From: Nostoc sp. 'Peltigera membranacea cyanobiont' 210A
GTDB lineage: Bacteria; Cyanobacteriota; Cyanobacteriia; Cyanobacteriales; Nostocaceae
Assembly: GCF_002246015.1 (NCBI RefSeq)
Contig: NZ_NOLJ01000002.1
Coordinates: 648,449 to 712,448, forward strand
DNA length: 64,000 nucleotides
Direction of reading: 5' to 3'
Shown here: positions 34,501 to 44,188 of the stretch, piece after piece
How the letters are laid out: every line of letters begins with the position of its first letter
How positions within the stretch are numbered: the first letter of the stretch is position 1
Translations under genes and position numbers: made by a program
The notes under the pieces: model-generated
What the model was told of the DNA's origin: nothing
Seen by the model: only the letters and a program-made list of their open reading frames with translations
Database searches by the model: none

Positions 34501-36548
34501 GACGTGCTTGGATCGTCAATCAGTTCGGGCTTTCCTCCTCGTGTTGAAAGAGTAGGTTGAACGAGTGTTCTTAGTCCAGAACCTGTAGGTGTATATACTC
34601 CAGCACCTGTAATCACCCTCAGTCCACCGACCACATCAAGGGGATTAGATCGGGGTGAAGCGGCTGAAATTTCCCAAAAACCATCACGTCCTGTTACCCC
34701 TAAATCTGATAATTGTCTGACGCGAGTGGTACGAGTTCGATCTTTGGTAGTACTACTTGTCCACCTCACAGCAGGACTGATGGGTTGAGGATCGTTGTCT
34801 CCTACAAAGTCTCCTTTTGTGCTGTCCCATATTAGTTCAGGTAGGTTGTTGCCTAGTACGATGCGATCGCCTAACTGTGTTTCTATTACGGGAGTATTAT
34901 CTACAACATCTGGATCTCTGGTAGGTAGTTGCGCTGTATCTAGTGTTAGTGTTGTATTAGTATCTGTTGGATAAATCCAGGCATCCATTGGACGTAGCGT
35001 ATTAACAGAACCTTTCATAAAGGTTGTTGCATCTGTTATATAGTCGTACTCAGTAGTGCCAGTTTTTATAATAGCAGAATTACCATAAAGAACTTCTTTA
35101 AATGGTACACGCCTAGTACGTTTACGGAACCAGTTTTCTAATTCTTCCTTGCGTACTTTAGTCGCATCTAAACTTGGATCGTTTAGAGTACGGTTAGTTA
35201 TATTAGTTCTGATTTCTTGAGGATCGGTAGTAGCAGCATTGTTAAGTTGTGCCTTCACTAATAAGTCTATGCGTTGAGCATAAGCCTGAGTGTTATAGGC
35301 AATGTCATTTGAGTTATTTGAGGTAGTTTTATTAGTAGATGCTAAAGTTTTATTTGTAGTAGGCGCACCATTTTCTACAAATAAATCTACGTATGTTCCA
35401 CCTGTATTACTTGTACTGATTGGACTACTAGTTGCAATATTGCCGCCAACAACTATCTTGCTATTTTCTCGTTCGTAGTAACATGAATACCTACTACTGA
35501 CCTGAAATAAGGTTATATCTTCACTAGTTTTAGCAGTAAATAAGTTACTGTTGGTAAAGATGCGTCCATTGAGACGGAATCTAGGCCCTGGTGTAATATC
35601 TAAGTCATCTTCATAGACAACGGCATTATTAGTAATAGAAACTTGACTACGATCTTGTTGCATTTCTAATGCCGAGAAGCCCTTATTACCTCGATACTTC
35701 TCATACTTAGTTGTATCAAGAGAAGTCGCTTGAGCAATATCACTAATTGGAACCGTTACTGCATATACGAAAAAGCTTTTTTTCAATTCGCCAGTTGGTA
35801 GTTTATACCAACCCGAACTACCTACTAAGCTAGCACTAGTATCACCAGCTACGTCACAAGCTCCACCTGCCTTAGCTGGTAGCATAGGAGGGGTTCTAGC
35901 ATCTAGTGGGCTTCTACTTCTAGTTTGGGTTGTACCAGTTTGGGGGGGAGTACGGAAGTAGATCCCATAGAGAATAAAGCTATCAAATTTACCGTTATTA
36001 TCTGTATCGGCAGGAAATTTCCAGGCTGTTTGTATGTTTTCTTGATTTTCTAAAGCGATAGTACTACCTGCTTGAATCTTCGGAGTTGTAGTACTTTTAT
36101 CAATGTTATAAGCCAGGGTTATAGGAGTTTCATCACCAAATGTATAGATAGAAAGTTTATTGATTAAGGTATTGTATAGGGTTAGATTTGATGGGACAGA
36201 ACGTGGTAAAGTCGGGTCGGCAAACAGTGCGCTTATTTTGGCTTTAGCCCTGTCTAAAGCAGGGGTAGCAGCTTGCATTGTTGCTTCATTCACACGGACG
36301 TTACTAGCATTTTTAGAACGCTCAAAAGACCGAAATAAAATTGCAGTTGTTAACAGTACGACTACCAAAACTACCATCGCCACTGTTGGCAATACAAAGC
36401 CAGAATTAACCGAACCGCGTCTTCTTTGAGTACCAAAGATAGTTCGCAAAAGCCAAATAATTTGCTTATTGATTGCAGATAAAAGCTGCTTATTAATTTG
36501 TCTGAAGTTTTTTTGAATTACCTTGAATAGCTGACGTTTTCGAGACAT
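31554..36548 (-). CDS. hpsA: hormogonium polysaccharide biosynthesis protein HpsA
   Basis: The giant 1664-residue protein has a basic N-terminus (residues 1-47) and then NSG|FVLPTVAMVVLVVVLLTTAIL at about 49-71, a pilin-like hydrophobic segment of the PilX kind but lacking the Glu at position 5. The rest is a very large extracytoplasmic region rich in Thr, Ser, Asn and Asp, with repeated short motifs such as ARTPPMLPAK, RDPDVVDNTP and LRDFPGDTSAS and about ten Cys. It resembles HpsA, the first gene of the hps locus that is strongly induced in hormogonia. It may form the cell-surface part of the polysaccharide secretion machine. Function of the C-terminal region is unknown. Confidence 0.88.
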   Translation of the reverse strand: MSRKRQLFKVIQKNFRQINKQLLSAINKQIIWLLRTIFGTQRRRGSVNSGFVLPTVAMVVLVVVLLTTAILFRSFERSKNASNVRVNEATMQAATPALDRAKAKISALFADPTLPRSVPSNLTLYNTLINKLSIYTFGDETPITLAYNIDKSTTTPKIQAGSTIALENQENIQTAWKFPADTDNNGKFDSFILYGIYFRTPPQTGTTQTRSRSPLDARTPPMLPAKAGGACDVAGDTSASLVGSSGWYKLPTGELKKSFFVYAVTVPISDIAQATSLDTTKYEKYRGNKGFSALEMQQDRSQVSITNNAVVYEDDLDITPGPRFRLNGRIFTNSNLFTAKTSEDITLFQVSSRYSCYYERENSKIVVGGNIATSSPISTSNTGGTYVDLFVENGAPTTNKTLASTNKTTSNNSNDIAYNTQAYAQRIDLLVKAQLNNAATTDPQEIRTNITNRTLNDPSLDATKVRKEELENWFRKRTRRVPFKEVLYGNSAIIKTGTTEYDYITDATTFMKGSVNTLRPMDAWIYPTDTNTTLTLDTAQLPTRDPDVVDNTPVIETQLGDRIVLGNNLPELIWDSTKGDFVGDNDPQPISPAVRWTSSTTKDRTRTTRVRQLSDLGVTGRDGFWEISAASPRSNPLDVVGGLRVITGAGVYTPTGSGLRTLVQPTLSTRGGKPELIDDPSTSGVNESYGTVVWPDTMPMVVPDPTDPLNASKQKRGDLVMRATVVYHYNRDSYNPQASTPDDYQTPMACVSSYYNPTNQTTATTNTYDPLTSTAVAASNNGLVYAAPATASDGITRGQTVDANGFFTPGANADDVTNTGVTLLNRLKYQANLVFPNGRLVNPLLRQALAKATTSKLTLSEQSAIDSTICAIQIADGTLTRSTTYIPDGAIKEITFLDARQIKAIDKGGTLTGNYNLEVEQRQPLEIRATTIDLGLLRTQAIGTASVASDNEYLLPNSGIIYASRDDAQKDRSNPTSENISASDYNLDPERRPNAIMLINGSNLSRQTDYRAQEKGLILATELPVYVKGDFNLHTKQEFKTPDLLPAPSAATYDTKFYTRAAANRDRDFACRPNDPRLLPNCTTGETWRPASVIADAVTLLSGNFREGFRNEGDYDLRNNQGSDPNVVLSRLKVGFWNNNFLTSSKFLTDSGGDTYYTGTPAAADSVNNNSSYVNNFVTPIQRRGSFPEYVMEMCFKIPVSECQPGDWYVGLDNDNDKSNDKDATNGLKLTDILKRSSDVTVIGADPERLLAGTTARSPRADFAQFARRVAFKRKYTPTSDPDFGKLVNTSNNAINYTSANPIPLGIKSGVVRELPINFISGVLDPLSIPDIATNALWFATTTNTSSPNSPPPSTMSEIKYNNTDRVFYRYPRLPASGSLRDFPGDTSASLFNPASPARDASYQPLFEPVLQLQVTTATPPSTQNYAALAGSSSVVKNTRWLSQASQTNFNLVVAAGDTPARVGASTYEINGGLHNFVRFLENWDGVDANINGSFIQFKRSIYATAPFQALVRPGPTTPPATTSDPNSTSAADLLKNNSIFFRLLNSARPGYTSDSTFITNPSGEAPYYMPPNRNWGFDVALLAQNPDLFAQRFVTPAADPPNEYFREVGRDDLWVKTLLCGVQTQTSDGFDMDATADTNYYGSGFKFALPATERPTSCQLQPS

Positions 36549-36653
36549 ATCTGCTTCCTGAACGAGTAGATTATAGCGGATTTTCTATTTTTTCAAAGTT
36601 TCACTCATACCTATCAAGTATTTCTACAGGCATTGGATGAGACGATATTTATC

Positions 36654-36697
36654 TAACTACTTTATTTGGCTTTGCTAACCTCCAAACAAAGTAGTTA
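36654..36697 (-). promoter_or_regulatory. long hairpin about 105 bp upstream of hpsA
   Basis: TAACTACTTT (36654-36663) pairs with AAAGTAGTTA (36688-36697). One mismatch further in, TTTGG pairs with CCAAA, giving about 15 paired bases with a short loop. Its position before hpsA suggests a 5' leader structure or an operator. Confidence 0.5.
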
Positions 36698-36948
36698 TAA
36701 AAAAGATAATTTATTAAAGTTATATCATTTATGAATTGTTCATTTGATCCGGTAAACACTGATTTTTTCAGAATTATTTGGCTCCAGTCTGATAAATCAT
36801 AAGAGCATTACTTCACAGTATATTTGCGTAAATGTGTTTTATTTGAAGACAAATTTATGAAGATGTTATCAACAGAGTAGGCTTATAATACCCATCCGTT
36901 AAAGGAAAGATATCAGTTAGGTGCAAAATAATCAGATGTGCAGCTTAA

Positions 36949-36982
36949 ATTCCCGACTTCTTAATTTAAAGAAGTCAGGAAT
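36949..36982. repeat. GACTTC-type hairpin
   Basis: ATTCCCGACTTCTT and AAGAAGTCAGGAAT form an imperfect inverted repeat with a short AT loop. It belongs to the same dispersed family as the hairpins at 13167 and about 40624. The T-rich flank is on the plus strand, so it is not an obvious terminator for clpB. Confidence 0.6.
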
Positions 36983-37077
36983 CTTGTTGTTGACATTGCT
37001 TTGATTAATTACTAATTACTCACTAGTAGAGCTTGGCATAAATCCCACTACTACCTTTAAGTGCAAGCAAGCTCATA

Positions 37078-37107
37078 CCACAGGTACGAGAAATTAGTAC
37101 CCTGTGG
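37078..37107 (-). terminator. hairpin after clpB
   Basis: CCACAGGTAC (37078-37087) and GTACCCTGTGG (37097-37107) pair with one bulge, about 75 bp past the clpB stop. No U run follows, so termination is only suggested. Confidence 0.4.
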
Positions 37108-37181
37108 CAGAAGCAAAAAGGGATTAACGTTAAAAAGGGCGGTTAGAAACTGCAACTACACGGAGTTTATCCACTTAGGTG

Positions 37182-39824
37182 CTATGTAGCAATCTGTGGT
37201 ACTGTCACCTTCACCAGCACTTTTTTGCTAAAAGACAAACCGTTTTCATTTTTGTCTATGATAATTGTGTCTCCAGAGATAAAAGTATTTTCCAATAATT
37301 TGGTGGCGAGGGGGTTTTCTACTTCTCGCTGAATTGCCCGTTTCAGTGGACGCGCACCGTAAACTGGGTCATAGCCTGATTCGACAAGATAATCACAAGC
37401 AGATTGGGATATCTCAAAGAAGATTTTTTGCTCGCGGAGGAGATTTTCTACCCGTTTGAGTTGAATACGGATGATCTGCCGCATTTCTGTGCGATTTAGG
37501 GTATGGAAGAGAATAATATCATCGACGCGGTTGAGAAATTCGGGGCGAAAATGCGATCGCAAGTTTTCCATTACCCGTTTCCGCATCGTTTCATACTGGG
37601 AATCATCACCAGATACATCCAAAATATGTTCGCTACCAATGTTACTGGTCATCACAATAACGCTGTTACGAAAATCTACCGTTCTTCCCTGAGAATCAGT
37701 AATTCTCCCATCATCTAAAACCTGTAATAAAATATTGAACACATCGGGGTGCGCCTTTTCCACTTCATCCAACAGCACCACTGAGTAGGGACGGCGGCGA
37801 ATCGCCTCGGAAAGTTGGCCGCCTTCTTCATATCCTACATATCCTGGAGGCGCTCCTACAAGGCGAGAAACTGAGTGTTTTTCCATATACTCAGACATAT
37901 CCAAGCGCACCAATGCATCATCAGAATCAAAGAGAAACTGAGCTAAGGCACGGGCGAGTTCGGTTTTGCCTACGCCTGTGGGGCCCATGAACAGAAATGA
38001 ACCAATGGGACGAGAGGGATCTTTCATCCCCGCACGGGCGCGGCGAATTGCGGCTGCTACTGCTTCTACAGCCTCTTCTTGCCCAATGACTCGTTGATGC
38101 AAATGACTTTCTAATTGCAGTAATTTTTGTCGTTCCGATTCCAACAAGCGATTGACGGGGATTCCTGTCCACTTTGCGACAATTTCGGCAATATCGGATT
38201 CAGTAACTTGTTCTCTTAGCAACGTGGAACCTTGGTTTTGAATTTCTAAAAGGCTCGCTTCTTTGGCTTCGCGCTCGTGCTGTACTCCCTCCAATTTGCC
38301 ATACTTCAGTTGGGCAGCTTTATTTAGATCGTAGGCGCGTTCTGCCTGTTCAATTTGCACTCGCAGCGCATCTTCTTCTTTCTTTAAGGCGCTTATAGCC
38401 TCCAATATCTGCTTTTCACCTTGCCATTGCTCATTAAATATTTGCTGCTTTACAGTTAAATTGGCGATTTCTTGTTCAATGCGCTCTAAACGTTCTTTCG
38501 TTTGGGGAGTACCCTTTTCTTCGCCAGCTAATGACAGCTTTTCCATTTCTAACTGCATGAGGCGGCGATCGATGGTTTCCAATTCGGCTGGTTTGGAGGT
38601 AATCTCCATTTTCAACTGTGCTGCTGCTTCATCTACTAAGTCAATAGCTTTATCTGGTAAGAAGCGATCGCTAATATAACGTGCTGACAGAGTTGCTGCT
38701 GCTACCAAAGCCGAATCAGAAATTTTGACGTTGTGATGCACTTCGTAGCGTTCTTTCAACCCCCGCAGTATGGAAATAGTATTTTCCACAGTTGGCTGAT
38801 CAACAAATACTTGCTGAAAGCGGCGTTCTAGAGCAGCGTCTTTCTCAATGTGTTTGCGGAATTCGTCAAGGGTAGTTGCGCCAATACAACGCAATTCTCC
38901 CCGTGCCAGCATTGGTTTGAGCAGATTTCCGGCATCCATTGCCCCTTGTTGAGTAGAGCCTGCGCCGACTACGGTGTGCAGTTCGTCAATAAACAGAACA
39001 ATGTCACCGTTAGATTCAGTAACTTCCTTGAGAACTGCTTTTAGGCGTTCTTCAAATTCACCTCGTAATTTTGCTCCAGCAATTAAACTGCCGATATCTA
39101 ACGAGATCAACTTGCGGTTTTTCAGAGATTCAGGAACATCACCGTTTACCATCCTCTGTGCTAATGCTTCTGCGATCGCAGTCTTACCTACCCCAGGTTC
39201 ACCAATCAATACAGGGTTATTTTTGCTACGACGAGACAATACTTGAATTACCCGCCGAATTTCATCATCCCGCCCAATCACTGGGTCGAGTTTTCCAGCT
39301 TTTGCCTGTTCTGTCAAATCTCTGCCAAATTTTTGTAAGGCTTCATAGCGGGATTCTGGGGTTTGATCTGTCACCTTTTGGCTACCGCGAACGGTTTTGA
39401 TAGTAGCTTCGAGTTTAGGTGCATCCGCGCTAAAGCCTTTGAGTATCTTTCGTCCAATGCGATCGTCTTCAGCAAAGGCCAAAAGTATGTGTTCCACGGA
39501 AATGTAGGAGTCTTTCATCCTAACTCTAGCTTCTTCGGCTCGGTCTAGTAAAATATCTAAATTGCGGCTAAGGTAAAGCTGATCGCTTTTACCAACTTTG
39601 GGCTGGCGTTGGGTAAAGGCTTCTAGCTGTTGCTGCAAGCGGATTGGATCGACCTCAGATCGAGCCAGGATACGTATTGCTAGACTAGTGGGTTCTTCTA
39701 ACAGGGCAATAATTAAATGTTCAACATCTAGTTGCTGTTGTTGATAAGCACGGACTATATCCTGAGATTTAACAATTGCTTCCCAGGCTTTATCAGTAAA
39801 TTTATTGGGATCTGTAGGTTGCAT
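37182..39824 (-). CDS. clpB: ATP-dependent disaggregase ClpB
   Basis: The 880-residue AAA+ chaperone dissolves protein aggregates with the DnaK system. Order of domains: N-domain (about 1-145), first AAA+ with Walker A GEPGVGKT near residue 205 and Walker B VLFIDELH, the coiled-coil middle domain (about 410-530, e.g. [21 protein letters not shown]), and second AAA+ with GPTGVGKT near 610 and [12 protein letters not shown]. The C-terminus has the [13 protein letters not shown] sensor 2 ([17 protein letters not shown]). Full length. Cyanobacteria usually have two clpB genes; I cannot say which this is. An independent gene, upstream of hpsA's promoter region. Confidence 0.97.
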   Translation of the reverse strand: MQPTDPNKFTDKAWEAIVKSQDIVRAYQQQQLDVEHLIIALLEEPTSLAIRILARSEVDPIRLQQQLEAFTQRQPKVGKSDQLYLSRNLDILLDRAEEARVRMKDSYISVEHILLAFAEDDRIGRKILKGFSADAPKLEATIKTVRGSQKVTDQTPESRYEALQKFGRDLTEQAKAGKLDPVIGRDDEIRRVIQVLSRRSKNNPVLIGEPGVGKTAIAEALAQRMVNGDVPESLKNRKLISLDIGSLIAGAKLRGEFEERLKAVLKEVTESNGDIVLFIDELHTVVGAGSTQQGAMDAGNLLKPMLARGELRCIGATTLDEFRKHIEKDAALERRFQQVFVDQPTVENTISILRGLKERYEVHHNVKISDSALVAAATLSARYISDRFLPDKAIDLVDEAAAQLKMEITSKPAELETIDRRLMQLEMEKLSLAGEEKGTPQTKERLERIEQEIANLTVKQQIFNEQWQGEKQILEAISALKKEEDALRVQIEQAERAYDLNKAAQLKYGKLEGVQHEREAKEASLLEIQNQGSTLLREQVTESDIAEIVAKWTGIPVNRLLESERQKLLQLESHLHQRVIGQEEAVEAVAAAIRRARAGMKDPSRPIGSFLFMGPTGVGKTELARALAQFLFDSDDALVRLDMSEYMEKHSVSRLVGAPPGYVGYEEGGQLSEAIRRRPYSVVLLDEVEKAHPDVFNILLQVLDDGRITDSQGRTVDFRNSVIVMTSNIGSEHILDVSGDDSQYETMRKRVMENLRSHFRPEFLNRVDDIILFHTLNRTEMRQIIRIQLKRVENLLREQKIFFEISQSACDYLVESGYDPVYGARPLKRAIQREVENPLATKLLENTFISGDTIIIDKNENGLSFSKKVLVKVTVPQIAT

Positions 39825-39900
39825 CTTTAGAATTTTGGAATTTGAATTTTTAGTTTAAGGATTGGGGATTATTAAAGGGAGTAGGGAGTGGTTGTAACCC

Positions 39901-40093
39901 ATTGGTGTCAACTTAAGCCGAAAACTATATCGGACAGGCGTTTTGCAAATCCCTTACACGCTCATCCCCTAACCCCTTCTCCCTTGGGAAAAGGGGAATT
40001 GAATGTCTAGCTCCCCTCTCCCATCCGTGAGAGGGGCTGGGGGTGAGGGCAAAACGTTTTCACCAAGCGGGTTTAGCGTTAAGTTGACACCTA
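39901..40093. mobile_element. MITE-like element, 193 bp, with 12-bp target duplication
   Basis: Terminal inverted repeats are GGTGTCAACTTAA (39904-39916) and TTAAGTTGACACC (40079-40091). Identical 12-bp direct repeats TGGTTGTAACCC flank it (39889-39900 and 40094-40105), a convincing target-site duplication. The inside carries CCTAACCCCTTCTCCCTT...AAGGGG and CCCCTCTC...GAGAGGGG palindromes similar to those in the elements at 177-322 and 31393-31521. No coding capacity. Confidence 0.78.
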
Positions 40094-40285
40094 TGGTTGT
40101 AACCCTACTCTTTAATACCCAGATAATTATCCAAACATTCTCAGCGTATATCCGCGTGTATCTCCAGTGGCAATTTGGGATTGGCAATTGATGATAGTTT
40201 AATCGATTGCCTATTTCCTAATTTAAAACGAAAACACTGTTATGGGCAGACTTTCCCCGATGGTGTTATTGGAGCGATGTCTACG

Positions 40286-40395
40286 ACGGGCTATGACGCT
40301 CTCTACGAGACGCTGCGCGTAGCTTGAGCTTGCTTCTCTGTAAGAGTACGCGGACTCGCTAACGCTTCTCTACGAGACGCTACGCGAACGCTATC
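40286..40395. repeat. dispersed GC-rich repeats (ACGAGACGCTGCGCGTAGC type)
   Basis: TCTCTACGAGACGCT occurs twice (about 40299 and 40369), followed by GCGCGTAGC or ACGCGAACGC. Related to the repeats at 3418-3478 and 15495-15580. Confidence 0.6.
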
Positions 40396-40623
40396 GATGT
40401 CGCTATTAGTGTTGCTGATCAAGAACAGTATTGGAGTAATACTAATAGGATTTACGTAGAGGAGATCCCTTAACCCGCCTAAAAAGGGAAAAGTCTCGCG
40501 CGTCTGGGTTTCCTGACACGAGACGACAGTGTGCAGGAAGAATCAATCTCTCTCTAGCTCAACTTTTTAAGACATCTGTGTGGATTTTCCTATGGCTCTT
40601 AAGCACAAGTTGCTGCCCAGATT

Positions 40624-40651
40624 ACCGGCTTCTTGAAGAAGTCGAGGATCT
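40624..40651. repeat. GACTTC-type hairpin before gloA 3' end
   Basis: CCGGCTTCTT and AAGAAGTCGAGG form a hairpin with almost no loop. It is about 70 bp past the gloA stop, on the transcribed side, and may act as its terminator. Confidence 0.5.
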
Positions 40652-40719
40652 GAATCTAGCTTAAATAAATGACATTCCACCCTACCGGATAATTGATTTT
40701 TTGGAAATCCCTGATAAAA

Positions 40720-41154
40720 TTATTGACTCACAAGTTGCTCTTGTGATTCCTGTTTGACTCCTGAACCTTGAGTTCCCAGTTGAATCAGTTCAATTTTATA
40801 CCCATCTGGATCTTCCACAAAAGCAATTACCGTCGAACCATGTTTCATCGCCCCTGGTTCGCGCACGACTTTACCGCCCTGATTGCGAATTTCCTCACAC
40901 GTAGCGTAAATATCATCAACGCCAAGAGCAATGTGACCGTAAGCATTACCTAATTCGTACTTTTCCACGCCCCAGTTGTAGGTTAGTTCGATTACCGAGT
41001 TATCGCTTTCGTCGCCATAGCCAACAAAAGCCAGGGTAAATTCTCCTCCTGGATAATCTTTTCGGCGCAGCAGTTTCATTCCGAGAATTTCACAGTAGAA
41101 CTTTAAGGATTCTTCAAGGTTGCCCACCCGCAGCATTGTGTGTAGTAATCGCAT
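40720..41154 (-). CDS. gloA: lactoylglutathione lyase (glyoxalase I)
   Basis: The 144-residue enzyme converts the methylglyoxal-glutathione adduct to S-lactoylglutathione. The metal ligands of the GloA family are present: His5 (LLHTMLRV), Glu in VIELTYNWG, His in YGHIALGV and Glu in YKIELIQ. Blocks KFYCEILGM and [13 protein letters not shown] are typical. The last 15 residues ([13 protein letters not shown]) are an extra tail. It is divergent from eno, with which it shares carbon metabolism only loosely. Confidence 0.93.
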   Translation of the reverse strand: MRLLHTMLRVGNLEESLKFYCEILGMKLLRRKDYPGGEFTLAFVGYGDESDNSVIELTYNWGVEKYELGNAYGHIALGVDDIYATCEEIRNQGGKVVREPGAMKHGSTVIAFVEDPDGYKIELIQLGTQGSGVKQESQEQLVSQ

Positions 41155-42712
<1,558 letters not shown>

Positions 42713-42713
<1 letters not shown>

Positions 42714-42825
42714 GGACTGGGGACTAGGGACTGGGGACTAGGGATTGGGGACTAGGGACTAGGGACTGGGGACTGGGGACTGGGGACTAGAATTCTTCCC
42801 AATCCCCAATCCCCAATCCCCAATT
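42713..42825. repeat. heptamer arrays: 11 x GGGACTR then 4 x CCCAATY
   Basis: Eleven 7-bp units GGGACTG/GGGACTA/GGGATTG run without interruption from 42713 to 42789, followed by GAATTCTT and four CCCAATC/CCCAATT units (42798-42825). The first base belongs to the eno stop codon and the last two bases to the argC stop codon, so the array fills the complete intergenic space. The two arms are complementary and could form a hairpin. Confidence 0.92.
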
Positions 42826-43882
42826 ACGGATAAAACCCCAACTTGGGCAACCCCAAGGTTTCATCCCAGCCCATCATCAGGTTTAGACACTGAATAGCTT
42901 GGCCCGCCTGTCCTTTAATTAGATTGTCAATTGCTGACATGACAATTACGCGACCTGTCCGTGGGTCAACTTCTACACCGATATAACAAAGATTGCTGCC
43001 GTTAGCCCATTTGGTTTGGGGGTAAACGCCGCTACCGCAGACTCTTACCCAAGGAGAGTTGCGGTAGAAGGCTGAGAAAATTGTGATTAAGTCATCTCGC
43101 ACTAGACCAGGATCGCTCATTTTGGCATATACCGTTGCCAAAATACCGCGTACCATTGGGATTAGGTGTGGCGTAAATTGGATCATGAGTTCGTGACCAG
43201 CTAAGTCACTGCAAATTTGCTCAATTTCTGGGGTATGACGGTGACGACCGACGTTGAAAGCGGCTATCGAGTTGTCTGCTTCAGCTAGTAATAAGTTGGT
43301 TTGAGGCTGTCGTCCACTGCTAGATGTACCAGACTTGGCATCGATAATAGCTGTTTCTGGTACGATTAAACCTTGCTTTAAAAGTGGCGAAAGTGCAAGG
43401 AGACTAGCAGTGGGATAGGAACCAGGACAGCCAATGAGTTGAGCTTCGGTAATGCGATCGCGGTAAAGTTCTGGTAATCCATAAACTGCTGTAGCTGCGA
43501 TTGTGCGATCGCTTCTCTCTGTACCATACCAATTTGTATAAGTTGTCAAATCACTAAACCGATAGTCTGCACTCAAATCTAGTACTTTACATCCTTTTTC
43601 CAACAGTTTGGGCGCGATTTGGCAAGCCAGACCATTTGGTAAAGACAGGAAAACTACTTCACAGCGATGAGCAATTATTTCTGGTTCTACTGCCTCTATT
43701 AGCAGGTTAGTTGCATGAGCCAGATGTGGGTAGAGATCCCCAAAGGATTTCCCGATACTACTCTCACCTCCTAAATAAACGATTTCGACTTCTGGGTGAT
43801 CCATCAGTAGTCGTACTAACTGCACTCCACCATAGCCCGACGCGCCAACAATCCCAACCGGTACGCGTCTAAATTTGCCCAT
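42824..43882 (-). CDS. argC: N-acetyl-gamma-glutamyl-phosphate reductase
   Basis: The 352-residue enzyme makes N-acetylglutamate semialdehyde in arginine biosynthesis using NADPH. The N-terminal Rossmann motif is [18 protein letters not shown]; the active-site Cys is in [11 protein letters not shown] near residue 152; the His motif is [12 protein letters not shown]. This is the long, type 1 form usual in cyanobacteria. argH is elsewhere in the window (54445-55830), so the arg genes are dispersed. It is divergent from ribBA. Confidence 0.97.
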   Translation of the reverse strand: MGKFRRVPVGIVGASGYGGVQLVRLLMDHPEVEIVYLGGESSIGKSFGDLYPHLAHATNLLIEAVEPEIIAHRCEVVFLSLPNGLACQIAPKLLEKGCKVLDLSADYRFSDLTTYTNWYGTERSDRTIAATAVYGLPELYRDRITEAQLIGCPGSYPTASLLALSPLLKQGLIVPETAIIDAKSGTSSSGRQPQTNLLLAEADNSIAAFNVGRHRHTPEIEQICSDLAGHELMIQFTPHLIPMVRGILATVYAKMSDPGLVRDDLITIFSAFYRNSPWVRVCGSGVYPQTKWANGSNLCYIGVEVDPRTGRVIVMSAIDNLIKGQAGQAIQCLNLMMGWDETLGLPKLGFYP

Positions 43883-44188
43883 GATCTGAAATCCTTATCC
43901 CATGAATGGTTAATTCGTTCTCAGCTATCAACAATATCAGCGACCAGACGCACAGCGCACAAAACGTCTTAAACCCCTCTACTTTGTTCTGGGAAGATGG
44001 GCGAGCAAACAAACGATTATTATTCTTCCTCATCCCCTTCATCTTTTACTGTCGCTCCACTTTTTATGGCAAAAATTTTTGCCCCGTTATCAAATCATTG
44101 CTAGTCTACTTCTCTGCCTTATAAAGGAGCTACAATCTAAAAGAAGAAATTGTAAAAAAAATTTACGTTTATAGCTGGAAATCTTTCT
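43883..44188. promoter_or_regulatory. argC-ribBA divergent control region
   Basis: 306 bp. TTGCTA (44098-44103) and TATAAA (44120-44125), 16 bp apart, could drive ribBA; nothing clear faces argC. No riboswitch-like structure was recognised upstream of ribBA. Confidence 0.35.

Larger units (their letters stand above)
36549..37181. other. hpsA upstream region and clpB 3' region
   Basis: 633 bp, AT-rich, between hpsA and clpB, both on the minus strand. It holds two structured elements (36654-36697 and 36949-36982) and a hairpin just past clpB (37078-37107). The hpsA promoter should lie here; I see no convincing sigma-70 pair, in keeping with control by alternative sigma factors known for hormogonium genes. 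Confidence 0.5.
39825..40719. other. repeat-filled gap upstream of clpB
   Basis: 895 bp between clpB and gloA. It contains the MITE-like element at 39901-40093, GC-rich dispersed repeats at about 40286-40395, and GACTTC-type hairpins at 40624-40651. No protein gene is supported. The clpB promoter must lie near 39825-39900, but I see no clear boxes. Confidence 0.6.

Noticed and set aside
34152-34547. 131-codon frame opposite hpsA
   Set aside because: Antisense to hpsA, Ser/Cys/Ile-rich, typical shadow of a Thr/Asp-rich coding strand.
37078-37107. tRNA-like fold in the clpB 3' region
   Set aside because: Only a single hairpin, no TPC (GTTCRA) arm or anticodon stem. I found no tRNA in any intergenic gap.
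39969-40191. Overlapping frames on both strands within the MITE-like element
   Set aside because: They are opposite-strand shadows of palindromic sequence and encode low-complexity Pro/Ser/Gly peptides.
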